From positions 62,001-126,000 of the forward strand of contig JAPMXV010000027.1 in the NCBI GenBank assembly GCA_026936335.1: a stretch of 64,000 nucleotides of DNA, read 5' to 3'. This DNA is from Mantamonas sphyraenae (Eukaryota; CRuMs; Mantamonadidae). The position numbers and the translations under genes are program-made. Below, one piece after another: positions 1 through 11,131 of this stretch (within the stretch, counting starts at the first letter, position 1; every line of letters begins with the position of its first letter). The notes under the pieces were generated by a model. That model saw only the letters and a program-made list of their open reading frames with translations, made no database searches and was not told where the DNA came from.

Positions 1-2
1 GT

Positions 3-596
3 TTGAATCGCAACACCAGCGGCGACAGCACCTCGGAGCAGGAATCACCGCGACCGGATATGGATGAAACCGAAGTGGATGGCAAACTGCTCAATGTGTC
101 CGATGCCGAGCCTCTGGACAGCGAGCACTCTTCGTCGTCGCTGGGCGATCCAGGCACACCAGAGGTGATCCGCCGCGTGCAAGAGGAAGGAGAAAAGGTA
201 CAACAGGAGGAGGAAGAGCGCAAAAGGAAAGCATCGGCATCATCCACAGGGGCAACAGCGGCAGCAGCAGCACTGGCAGCAGCAGCAACTGAAGAGCCCT
301 CCAGCAGCGGGCTGCGACAGCGTACTGGAGGGCACGTTGAGACTGAAAAGGACACCGAGGCAAAGAGGAGCTCAGAAAAAGGCTCAAACAAGGGCAAGGG
401 CACGGAGAAAGGGTCTGGCAAAGGTAAAGGGAAGGGAAAGGGCAGCGAGAACAAGAAAGAAGAGGGAGCACAGGAGGCACAAGTGACCACAAGTGCAAGC
501 AACAGTTCGACAGGGCCATTGTTGGTGCTGTTGTTGCTTTCATTGGCAGCGCTGGGAGGCGCTGTGGCGACCGGGTTGCTTCCGGCAAGTGCGTGA
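3..596 (+). CDS. Tail-anchored low-complexity protein, 5' partial
   Basis: The reading frame is open at the left edge of the window and ends at TGA 594-596, so only the C-terminal part is present. The visible 197 residues are mostly low complexity: an acidic and Ser-rich start, a charged Glu/Lys/Arg segment, an Ala-rich run near residues 85-95, and Gly-Lys repeats (GKGKGKGKGS) near residues 135-147. The last 25 residues form one hydrophobic helix (PLLVLLLLSLAALGG) with a very short tail, the hallmark of a tail-anchored membrane protein whose N-terminal domain faces the cytosol. No domain is recognisable in the visible part, so function is unknown. It converges on the EI24-like gene with only 17 bp between stop codons. 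Confidence 0.6.
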   Translation: MNRNTSGDSTSEQESPRPDMDETEVDGKLLNVSDAEPLDSEHSSSSLGDPGTPEVIRRVQEEGEKVQQEEEERKRKASASSTGATAAAAALAAAATEEPSSSGLRQRTGGHVETEKDTEAKRSSEKGSNKGKGTEKGSGKGKGKGKGSENKKEEGAQEAQVTTSASNSSTGPLLVLLLLSLAALGGAVATGLLPASA

Positions 597-613
597 CGAC
601 GAGCACGCTTCTT

Positions 614-1710
614 TCATTGGTCCTTCTTCGCTGTGGCCGAGTCGGCGTCGTCCACAGCAGCGGGAGCCGTGGAGGTGGAGGTGGAGGTGGAAGGGGTGGG
701 AACAGGGCTGCGGTTGCCAAAGAGGCGGCCGAGCACAATGCGGTTGAAGAGAGTGGAGACGTCAAAGATGTGAAGTCGAGCGGGGAGGGCGCGGTGGTGC
801 TCCTTGAGCTTGCCTGGCGTGGCGTAGGCTGCCAGTACAATGAACACGGGAAATACAATGGCGTAGAAGCCATCGCTGACAAAGGTGGGGAAGAAATAGG
901 AGAAGGCGGTGCAGGGCAAGCCGAACCCCAGAAAGTACTCCCAGCGCTTTTCGATGTATCGGATGCGCCTCTCAAAGGTCCACATTTGTGCAGACCACAG
1001 GTATTCGAAGCTGTAGTAGGCGTAAAGGTAGGAAAAGAGGAGAAAGGCCAGCAGTGAGCCCAGGCGGGGGATAAAGCCGACGACAAAGACCTGCACGAGA
1101 TAGCCGATTACGACCATCATTCGGTAAATCTCGCCGCTGAGCATATCGCGTACGCTGTGTGTGTGGAGCAGGGCGGGAAGAGGGGCATGGGAGGGGCATG
1201 TGGGATGCGCTGTGTGAGCGTGTGTGACGTCATTTTTGGACGGTAGAACGAGGCCAAGGCACACACGTACGACAGGTAGGCCTCTGTGGGTTTGTCGTAC
1301 ATGTGGGTGTACGTCTCATTGGCAATCTCTTGGTAGAACTGGGTGTTGAGCACAAAGCTGAGGATGTACACGGGCAACACCCAGAAGATGGTGAAGAGGA
1401 GGTGGAAGGTAGAGTCAAACACGGCGGCGGCACGCTCCTGATTGGCAAGCGAAAGAATCCAGTGCATGGCAGGGATGACCACGAGGCGCGCCAAGGCCAT
1501 ACTGCCGAGAAAGATGACGCCGTTGAGGAGGATGCAGCGCAGAAAGAGAAACTTGAGCTTGTGATGGTCTCGCAGCAACTCGACCAGCTTGCCAAAGTTG
1601 AGGGCGTCGCTTAGGCCATTTCCGAGCAGGGTGAGGTGGAGTTTGAGGCGGTACGGAAGTGTGTAGGTTGTGGTCTTGCGCGGGGGCGCAGGATCCACGT
1701 GATCTGCCAT
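614..1710 (-). CDS. EI24: EI24/PIG8-family ER membrane protein
   Basis: Two exons (1271-1710 and 614-1154) give about 326 residues, close to the 340-358 of animal EI24. Visible family motifs are WVLPVYILSFVLN followed by QFYQEIA (near residues 115-135), FEYLW, and IEKRWEYFLGFGLP followed by a hydrophobic stretch and TPGK. EI24 is a multi-pass endoplasmic reticulum protein needed for autophagy and linked to p53-induced growth arrest in animals; those roles are family knowledge, not shown here. The intron (1155-1270, donor GTACGT, acceptor CACAG) joins exons in phase 2 and restores the family alignment. I chose ATG 1710 because upstream in-frame Met codons run into the divergent kinesin gene, which starts 126 bp away. 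The C-terminus is Ser/Thr/Pro rich. Confidence 0.88.
1155..1270 (-). other. Intron of the EI24-like gene
   Basis: 116 bp, donor GTACGTGTG, acceptor CACACACACAG. Removing it joins ...AYLS to VRDML in one frame. Confidence 0.8.
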
Positions 1711-1836
1711 CTGCGGGGAGTGTTTGGGCTTTGTTTGGCCCCCGCGCTGCACCTTCAAAACTATTTTGGATCGTCGTCGACGTCTGCAGCCAGTCTGTCC
1801 CACGCATTCGTTTGAGCAAACACATAGTTTGGGATC

Positions 1837-4800
1837 ATGGGCTGTGGACAGAGCACAAGCAAAAGCAACAAGACGCACCCGGAGAACGGAGGCGGCGCAG
1901 GGGCGTCGTCGTCCGACGGCCTGCAGAAGCCCAGCGGAGTCACACGGGACAGCGGGGCGGCACGTGGAACGTCACAGTCACAGGATGGCTCGACTCCATC
2001 CAACACCTCTGTGGATTCGATCTCACAAAGCATGCGTGGCCACACGCTCTCTCAAGATTCACCACCCAGCGGACACAGCAACAACCACGGGAAGAAGGTG
2101 CTTCAGGCCACACTGGCAGACGACGGCAACCCTAGCATTGTGTTGCCCAGCCTGGGTCCGTTGGATCCGCGCAACAGCTCGGACAGCCACGGCCGGTCGA
2201 GCGGACAGGCCAACGGCTCGCCCGGCTACGATTTCTCGCATCTGGGCGCAACACTGATGGGCGCCAACGCAGCGGACAAGGTGAGTGTGGGGCAGAGTAC
2301 GGGTCGATGTGCATGCAAACACACACACACAGGTCTGTGCGTGTGTGTGGCTCGTGAGAGTGTCAGCGTGTGCGCACGGCGGCTTTTGGCGAGGGATGGC
2401 CGTTTTGTGTGGTCCGTGCCTTTCGCGGCGCCCAACCGACTACTGACACGGAGCGATGGCCCTGCGCTCGCAGTTCCTGTCGCTCAAGAGCGGAGGATCG
2501 CTGGCGGACAGCAAGAACAACATCCAGGTGTGTGTGCGTGTTTGTCCTCCACGGGAATACGACGAAGCATCGTTCAACACAGGGTTGCTTTGCGCGTTCA
2601 TTCCTGCCGTCGACGCGAGCCTGCGCAGCACATCGCACAGCTCGCGCAATTCCATGTCGGGCACCCCCGTGGACCTGGTCTCTGCAGCCAGTGGCTCGGA
2701 TTCGCCCGTGAATGGGCCCGTGAGTGCCGGCGACGAACTGGTTCACTCGGCTTTGTACTTAACCAACCCGGCCAAGGAGTCGACTGTGTCGTACGCGTTT
2801 GACAACTGCTTCTGGACGGGCCAAAGCAACGCATCGGAGAACAAACACATGTACCGGGCCAAGGTGGCCAACGCAGACACCACGGCTCACGCGCAAATGT
2901 GTGCGCAGTTGAGCAAGCGGCTGTTGACAGAGTATGTGCACGGGTACAACGTGTCCCTGGTCACGTACGGCTCTTCAAAGACGGGCAAGTCCATGTCGCT
3001 GTTTGGCATGTCGCAGGGAGAGCCCTCACCACGCATAAGCGTGGGCCAACTTGCACATCTGCTTCCCAGCGACAATGAGGCGTTGCTGGATGCAGGGCGT
3101 GCATATGGCGTGCTGCAGCACTTTGTGCATGGCTTGTTTGCAGTCACAGACTCGGAAACGCGCGTGCTGGTCTCCATTTTCCAGGTGCTCGACGACAAGG
3201 CGGTGGATCTCATGAGTCCGTCGTCGCCACCTGCGCAATTCCACAGCAACCACCTCACATCGCACGAATACACTGGCCAGACCATTGTCGGGCTGACAGA
3301 GTCACGCGTCCGGTCGCCAGACCACATGCACGAGCTGATTGTGCAGGCGCAGCAGGTGCGAGCTGTGTACAACGCAGACCTGGCAACCCCGAGCCATGCT
3401 GCTTCTGTGTTTGTCAAGTTGAACATCCACGGCAGCGAACGCAGCACACAGGCCATGTTTGCAGACCTGGGCAGCTCGGATGCAGTGTACAGCACGCGGC
3501 AGGCGTTTCAGATGTCGCACGGCACAGCGCCGATCACAGGCATTCCCGCGGTGCGCAACGTGGTGCGTGCTCTGGCCAAGGTCAAAAACTCACACAAGAA
3601 GATTGCCATCCCTTACAACGACTCGATGCTCACCTTTTTGCTGAAGCAGGCGTTGGGAGGCAACAGCAAAACTGTGTGGCTGGCTGCCATCTCGCCGTCG
3701 GCTGAGGACTACACCGAGACTCACTCGACACTACAGTACGCCAACCAGATCAAAAAGATTGTCAATAACCCCGTGGCGCCCACTGAGGTGCCCGAACCCA
3801 TGGGTCTGCACGCTCTGGCCGATTCGCTCAAGGAACGCATGGAGAAAATCGACGACCAGCAGTCGTATCGCGATCTGCAAACCAAGGCCATGTTTTACGA
3901 GTCGGTGGCCTCGTCGCTGGAGAGTTCCTTGGACACTCTGGACAAGCTGACCCAGGCCGTGGCAAGGCAGCGAGCCACCTTTTTGCAGGTGGCAGGCATC
4001 GATGTGCCCTGCGACGATGCTGTGCTCGCGCTCTCCAACGCACGCGTGGCACTTGTCAACCTGCACCCGGACGCGTCGCTGAGCGAAGTGTTGCACTTCC
4101 GTCTGAACATGGGCGTCACCGTGCTGGGACTGGAGGACCCCGAGCGAGAGAAGCGGGTTCGATCCAACAGGAAGCCATCGCGCTCGCATGTGTCCAAGGT
4201 GGCACAGCTGGACGTGAGCTCGGGAGACAAGAGCAGTGAGGGCAAGCGTGTACGCGGAGCGGTCGAACGCATCCCGCTCACCGGCGCAGACATTGCGTAC
4301 AACCACGCGCTGCTGGAGCGACGCATCCGAGCGGGCCATTACCGCGGCGAGGACGATCGATTCCACTCGCCCGATGAGCAGTTGTCCATCTACCCGTTGG
4401 ACGGACAGGTGTATGTCAACGGCGTTCGCATTGGCGGATGGACACGTCTTCGGCCGTATGATCGCATTATGGTGGGCATGACGCACTTTTTCCGAGTGGA
4501 GATCACCGAGGACTCGCAAGGAGGCAACGACGAAGGGTCAAAGGCGTCCTCCTCCTCCTCGTCCAAACACTCGTCACTTGTGGAGCAGGTTGAGCAGCAG
4601 CTGTTGCGGCGCACAGACAGCGAAGGAGTGTGGGATGCCCAAAACAACGAGGTCCACATGGACGACTCGCTGGGTCAGCTGCCAGACGAGGCGCTGTTCA
4701 ATATTCTCGGACGCTTGAGTGCAGGCGAGCTGATGGGCTTGTTTCCGCTAAACTCGCGCTTCCAACGCGTTGTGTGCCCACGCTACACACGCGTGGTGGC

Positions 4801-7800
4801 CGGCGATTCACGTCTGGTCACCGTCAGGTTTGCCTTGCGCGAGCTGCTGAGCAAGCAACAGTTTCAAGGCGTGCAGATGCCGAGCTTGCTGGAAAACACA
4901 AACGTGGGTGCGTCGTCGTCGTCGTCTTCGTCGTCGATGTCATCCTCATCGTCGTCCTCATCAAGCAGCCGTTCGCGTAACCAATCTTCCAATCACACAC
5001 TGAGCACAGATCCAGTGCACGAGGTACCGTGGCTGCTTCTGAACGACGTGTGGGCAGACGGAGACGACGATGTGCTGTGGTCATCGTACGAGCGCAAACT
5101 GTTGCACATCAACGTCAAGACGATGCACCAGCAGCTGAACGTTCTGCGACAAAAGAGGCTGCTGTACGGAGCAGACCCGCTGTCGCCCTTTAGTGTGCAG
5201 ATCATGCAGAAGCTGAAGGAGGTGAAGGACAAGTTTGGTCCGTTTGAAAAGCAGTGGCCGAGGTTTCGGGCAAAGGAGATGAGTGAACGGCTTGCGTTGG
5301 AGCGCGAGTTGATGTGCACCTTGCCGGCTGTGTTTGCAGGCTCGCAAATGGCCCAGCGCATGGACAAACACCTCAATAGCAGCTACTACGCACAGTTTGC
5401 GCTTGTGGGCACTCGTCGTACCCTCAAAATCAGCCGCGAGGCTCTGAAGGCAGGCATCTCGGGAGACGACAGTGCGGCCGTGTTGAGGGAACACGTTTCA
5501 CAGCTGTGCTCCACTGGCAGCTGGTTCGACCTGCACGTGCGAGCCACACGCAACTTTGTCAACCGCAGCGCAGATTGGCAGGTGGGCGAATTCTTGCTGG
5601 CCATGGACGCGGTGCGAACGCAGTACCACGAGTATTTGGCCGGGCTTCACGGTGTGGCCAAGAACAAGCGGCAACTGCGACAAGCCAACGACTCATCCAG
5701 CAACGGCAACGGGTCGTCGTCGTCGTCGTCGTCATCGTCGTCTCTCTCTACAGAATCGGACCCACTGTATGTGGCGCCAACCACGACACGCGTGGCGGAG
5801 ACGGCCGTATCGTTGATGGCCATTTCACATCTGCTGGACGTGGACCACACCAAGGCTGGCGTAGAGCTGTTGGGTTTTGACGACCGTTCGTACGGCGTCT
5901 TGCATGTGCGCGTGGTGCCTGTGGTCTCGAAGGAGCTGGAGATGATTGAGGATCCCACAGATCTGGTGGGCTATCCCATGCGCATCGAGGTGCACATCAA
6001 CAAAGCGCAGCGACTGCCAAAGGACCTGCGCAACCGCAGGGTGTATCTGGAGTACCGGTTTGGGGAGAGCACACAGTATGCCATGCAACGCGTGGAGCCC
6101 GTGTCGCGCATCGAGGACGGGCTCGTGATTTTCGATCACCGGTACACGCTGCACATTGACACGGTGACCACCGAGGTGCTGGCATACCTGCAAACCGAAT
6201 TTCTGACGATCACACTTCACGTGAGGGAAGCTGTCGTGTCGCAGAAGCCCGCGCTTGACCTGCTCCAACAACGCCAGGCCATTGCGTCGCCAAAGGCACG
6301 CTCGACGGCGATCATCGACAAGGTGCACGCCAAGTCGACGGAACGGCTGAACGGAGCGTTGACGTCGCGAAAGCGAGCAAGCAGTGTGTATGGACTACAT
6401 GGCTCGAGCAAGGCGGTGGACAAGCAGACAGGCTTTGTGGTGTTGGATCTGGAGAACTTGCAACGGAACCGGGCGGTGGACACGAGTCAAGACGAAGGTC
6501 AGGGATGGTTTGTGAATGACAACGGACAAAACATGGGCAGGGTGCACATGCGCATTGTGCCCGTCGAAGACGACAACGAAGAGTTGGCGGCCGAGGTGGA
6601 CTTTGCCGAGCAGCTGCTGGGTCTGACGCTTCACTACCGCATCGAAATTGTGGCATTGACCGATCTGCACGAATCGCTTGTGGGCCACCCGCTGCTCATC
6701 CGGTTTGCATTCCATACGCTGGGAAACGTGATTTCGGCTCCGTTCCTCGGCTCTACGGGTCGCATCGACATCAAGAAGCGCACCGTATTGAGTTTGTTTA
6801 TTGTGGCTCCAGACTTTATCAACTTTCTAAAGGGGTCGTTGCGCGTGTCGCTGATGCTCTGTCCAAGCAAAATGGATGTGATTGAGGAGGCGATCGCAGC
6901 GGCAGCCGTGGCAGCAGAGTCTGGACCGACGATTTCGCCCAGTGCGAGCAGCGAACGGGTGCCGGGCAAACCCAAGTCGTCGTTTCTGGGGGACGCACCA
7001 CAACTGACAGGGTCGCCCAGCCTTGTGCGTGGGCGTGACGACGTGGCCCCTGTGTCGGACAGGCTGGATGACTCACCCACAGCACATGCAATCCGAGAAC
7101 GCGAAGCAAAGCGAAACGCAGACCGAGAAAGGGTGCGGCAGGAACAGGAAGAGAAGCAGCGGCAGGCAGAGGCCGAGAGGAAACGAGCAGCTGAGCGCGA
7201 GCGACAGAGACTGGCGGAGGAAGAGCGCGTGCGTGCTGCGGAGCAACAACGTGAAGCCGAGCGGGTTCGCAAGCAACAGGAGGAGCAGGCGGAGCGTGAT
7301 CGTGTCGAGAAGGAGCGCGTGCGAGCCGAGCAAGAGCGGCTTAGGCTGGCGGCAGAGGCAGCCATTGGCGACGATGTGGGATCCAGTGCAGACTTGGACG
7401 GTGGCATCGGATCTTCGCTGCGACAGGTGAAGGACGTGGAGGAGGAAGACGCGGTGATGATGATCGAAACGCCAACACCGCGAGGGTCGGGCCCAAACAC
7501 ACTGGCAGCGCCGTCCGTTGACGACGGCGAGGAGGAAGACGTGGGTCTGACTGTGGAAGACTTGCCGGAGGAGCTGCCAAGCCCGGCAGAAATCGAAGAG
7601 AACAACCGCAAGAAGCGGATGGCAACTCTGCGCAAAACGCCGCGCAACGCAGGAGCGCCCGAGGCCATGCGCGGTGTGCTTGTGGGCTTTGCGATGATGG
7701 ACCTCTTTGAATTGTCGTACAACATCGAAAGTACGGCGGTGTTGCCTGTGATGGCGGCGGGCAAGGACGGCATGGCAACACAGGAGCGTGTGGGCTCGCT

Positions 7801-10324
7801 GGCAGCCAGGATTGTGCCTGTGTCCGAGACCGGGTTGTCTGCCGACGAGGACATCAGTCTGTTGGTGGACGACTCTGAGGAGCTGTTGGGCCGGCGCACG
7901 GACTTGATCATGCACTTGTACGGACTGGGCGAGATGTCGGAGAAGTTGCAGCCGCACCAACTGTACGTGCAGTACCAGTTCCACGGGGACAAGAAAGTGC
8001 AGAGCACTGCAATGAGCCAAGTCGGAGTCAACAGCTCGCTGAGTGCCGAGTTGTCGGTGACCCACGAGCTGGATTACGAACGTGTGCTGACGTTCCATCT
8101 GGTGAACCAGAAACTGTTGCAGTTCTACTCACGACCTCTGATGTTCAAGGTGTACCGGGACGGCGAGCCCGAAGCGGAGCCGATGAAACTGGCGCCAGCG
8201 CTTCCGACGCTGCTGCCAGCGACGCCTGGAACGGCCGGCGTGGCACTTGCAATGCCGCTGTCAGGCAGCTCAGAGGGCAATGGAGGCTCGGCACGCAAGC
8301 GACGCGGGTCGATTGTGGTGCGCGAGAGCAGTGTGCTGGACATTGGTGTGCCGCAAGGAGTGCAGGTACGAACGGAGGACAGGCGGAAGCTTGGTGTGGC
8401 TCAGGTAGAACTGAGCATTCTGGGCCATATGTTGCCGCTGGAGATGGGGGACCACGGCGTGGCTGTGTTTGACACGAGTGGCTTTGAAATCGGAACGCTG
8501 CACCTGAGCATCACGCCGCTGAACTCGTTTGGCAAGAAGGATGAATCGCTGTTCTTTGACGAGCCATCAGAGATGCTTGGACAAGCAGTGAACCTGCTGG
8601 TGGAGGTTCAGGCGCTGAAGGGAGTGTCGTCGCGGCTGAGTGGCAGCCAGCTCTTCCTGGAATACCGATTCTTTGGGGACGAGCGCCCAGTGTCGACGCA
8701 ATTCTTCACAGTGATGGAGAACGGCAAGGCCAAGGTGGAGTACAAGCGCATCTTCCACATGGACAAAGCGTCGCAGGACTACATCGAGTATGTGTGTGGC
8801 AGCACGCTGCAGCTGACGCTGTGGCGTTACATGGACGGGTCGGAAGAGGTTGTGGGCAGGCTGGTGCGAGCGAGCAGCAAGGAAGAGGTGGAGAAGCTGG
8901 TGCAAGCGGTGCCAGATGGATACAACTACGCAGGCAGTGGGCAGATGAGCATGGTGGGACTGAGCTTTGGCCTGGACATCGAGGAGGAGGTGAGCGTGGT
9001 GAACCTGGACGGAAAAGTGCTGCTTCGGGCAAAAATGGCAGTAGTGCCGGTCAAGGCAGACTCGGAGGAACAGGACGAGGACGTGATGGTGGAAGACGAG
9101 TCGGAGCTGGTGGGGATGAACATGACGCTGCGGTTCAAGCTGCACGACGTGGTGTTGGAGGCGCAGAAGCGAGAGTTTTACGTGGAGTTTGCATTCTTTT
9201 CATTTGGAAGCATGCACAGCAAGGTGTTTGAGCCCGAGGCTTCGTCATCATCAGCCATGGAGCAAGTGTGGAAGGTGCGGGTGGACAAGGTGACAAACAA
9301 CTTTGTAGAATACCTGCAGACGGGCAATCTGCGTGTGCAACTGTTTGAGAAGCCTTTGGAGGCAGCAACGCCTGTGCGCGGATCGCTGGCGAGTGTGGGC
9401 GGCGGAGACAGGCTGCTGGACGTGGGCGGGAGCGGTACCAGCGCGGTGCGTCTGAGCGGATCGAAGCAAAGCACAACACTTGCGTCGTCGTTGAGGCAAG
9501 AGATGACGCTGGACGATCAGATGAGCAAGGAGGGATGGGAGCTGATTGGTCTGTGTCCACTGTACCTGGACGCACTTTCGTTCAACATCGAAATCGAAAG
9601 TACGGGGGGATTCCGAATTATCAACTCGTCAGGAGACGAGGTGGGCAACCTGGAGGTGGAAATCACCCCGGAGGACGACGAGCTGGTGGTGGATGACCCG
9701 TCGGAACTGCTTGGCAAAGAGCTGCACTTTCTGCTGACAGTGTTTGGCATGAACAGCCTGAGCAAAGAGGTGACGGAGGAGTTCAACGAGTATGCCGTGC
9801 GGTACACGTTCTTTGGAGACACAGAGGCGCATTGGACGGGAGCGAGCCATGTGTCGTCGAGCAAAGACTTGGGATTCCCGCGGTTCAACTACGACCACGA
9901 ACTGGACATCGAGAGCGTGGACGGCTCGTTCCTGGAGTTTACAAGCACGCCGATGAACATGGAAGTGTACGGACGCAAGGTGGATGAGGTACGAGTGCAG
10001 GACGCGTACTACGACGAAGAGGACGAGGAAGAGGAGGAAGCGGAGGAGCATGATGGGGAGCCACACCTGAGCCCAAGCAAGGGTAAAGGGCCGAGAAGGT
10101 TGTCTGTGAGCGCAAGTGCCCCCTTGCTGGCTGGGCTGGAAGACGGGAGCAGTGGGCGAGGGAGCGGGCGTTCGGTGCGCTTTTCGGACCGCAACATGCG
10201 AGGCAGCACGTCGTTGGCAGACGGACAGTCGCAACATCGCGGATCGCAAGGATCTGCAGGCAGTGGAGGAAACAAGCGGAAGGGCAAACGCAGGCGCGGA
10301 GCGAAACGGCGCGGCCCGCGCTGA
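1837..10324 (+). CDS. Giant kinesin-3-like protein with acylation-type N-terminus, FHA, F-box and six C2-like repeats
   Basis: Exons 1837-2280 and 2474-10324 give about 2764 residues. It begins MGCGQSTSKS, a typical N-myristoylation (Gly2) plus palmitoylation (Cys3) site, followed by a 148-residue Ser/Asn/Gly-rich leader. The kinesin motor (about 160-580) starts NIQVCVRV and has a P-loop YGSSKTGKSMSLFG near 313-326. The switch motifs are degenerate: PSHAAS where SSRSH is expected, and ADLGSSD where DLAGSE is expected. A late motor signature, SMLTFLLKQALGGNSKT, is well kept. Next come an FHA-like domain (about 750-825), an F-box (LPDEALFNILGRL, about 880-925), poly-Ser linkers, a charged helical segment rich in Arg/Glu/Gln (about 1680-1775), and six copies of the C2-like module found in kinesin-3 tails. 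It is likely a membrane-cargo kinesin or a tethered pseudo-motor. The exon 1 junction is phase-consistent but unproven by transcript. Confidence 0.85.
2281..2473 (+). other. Intron of the kinesin gene
   Basis: 193 bp, donor GTGAGT, acceptor CTCGCAG, both phase 0, with TACTGAC (branch-point-like) about 30 bp before the acceptor. It joins ...NAADK to FLSLKS. An in-frame ATG at 2456 lies inside the intron and would give an unacylated start if an internal promoter were used. Confidence 0.75.
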
Positions 10325-10352
10325 AGCGACCAGACCAAGGGCAATTCGGCGA

Positions 10353-11054
10353 ATGAGTGACAGCGAGCGTGTGGAGGGAGACGAGAAACAGGCAATGGAA
10401 GAGGATGTAGGCAGTGGCGCAATTGGTGAAAGTGATGGTGTGGAGGTGGCGGAGGGAGAAGACCAATCAAGCACGACCGAGGAGGAACGCGAGGCCGTGG
10501 AACAAAATGAGGATGATTCGGGGAAGGAGCAGTTGGGGGAAACGGAAAAACAAGACGGGAAAGATGCTTCAGGGGCATCGGGGGCCGAAGAGGAAGTGAG
10601 TGTGCAGGTAGAGGCGGGAGGAGAAGAGGGCGTTGCAGCGACGATTGGGGAAGGGATCCCATACGCCGAAGCTGCAGAGTTGGACAGCGAGGGGATGTCA
10701 GAGTTGTTTCTGGATCCACGCAACAGTGCACTGGCGGCAGAGCTTGTGCTGCAGATGGAAGCGGAGAGCAAGGCTCTGAGCCGGGAATTGGCAAGCCTGT
10801 TGTCGTCGCTGCGCGGGTCGCTGAACGCAGAGATGCAGGTGACGAACGAACACCTGACGGTGTACAAAGAGAGCGCAGAGAGGACGAGCGACTGCGTGAA
10901 CGAGGCCATCCAGAGTGCGCACCTGTTTGTGAGCAACGTGGTTCAGATGCACAAGGACATGGCGCCGATTCAGGAGATGGCAGCCAAGATCAAGCAGATC
11001 CGGAAGACTCTAGACGCGTTGGAGGTGCACGTGAACAAAATGAAACGGGCTTGA
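10353..11054 (+). CDS. BORCS6 (lyspersin)-like BORC subunit
   Basis: 233 residues starting at ATG 10353. The first 110 residues are acidic and low complexity. The C-terminal 115 residues are helical, with the pattern DPRNSALAAELV...LSRELASLLSSLRGSL...YKESAERTSD...AAKIKQIRKTLDALE, which resembles the conserved C-terminal domain of BORCS6, a subunit of the BORC complex that recruits ARL8 and, through it, kinesins to lysosomes. This assignment comes from pattern recognition of a coiled-coil family, so another coiled-coil protein is possible. It begins 28 bp after the kinesin stop on the same strand. Confidence 0.55.
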   Translation: MSDSERVEGDEKQAMEEDVGSGAIGESDGVEVAEGEDQSSTTEEEREAVEQNEDDSGKEQLGETEKQDGKDASGASGAEEEVSVQVEAGGEEGVAATIGEGIPYAEAAELDSEGMSELFLDPRNSALAAELVLQMEAESKALSRELASLLSSLRGSLNAEMQVTNEHLTVYKESAERTSDCVNEAIQSAHLFVSNVVQMHKDMAPIQEMAAKIKQIRKTLDALEVHVNKMKRA

Positions 11055-11131
11055 GAGTCGGGTTTTGCAGAGGGTGGGCGCCGCCAGGCATGGTTTTCTC
11101 TCGCGCGCGCGCAGAGGCAGGAAGGAAAACG

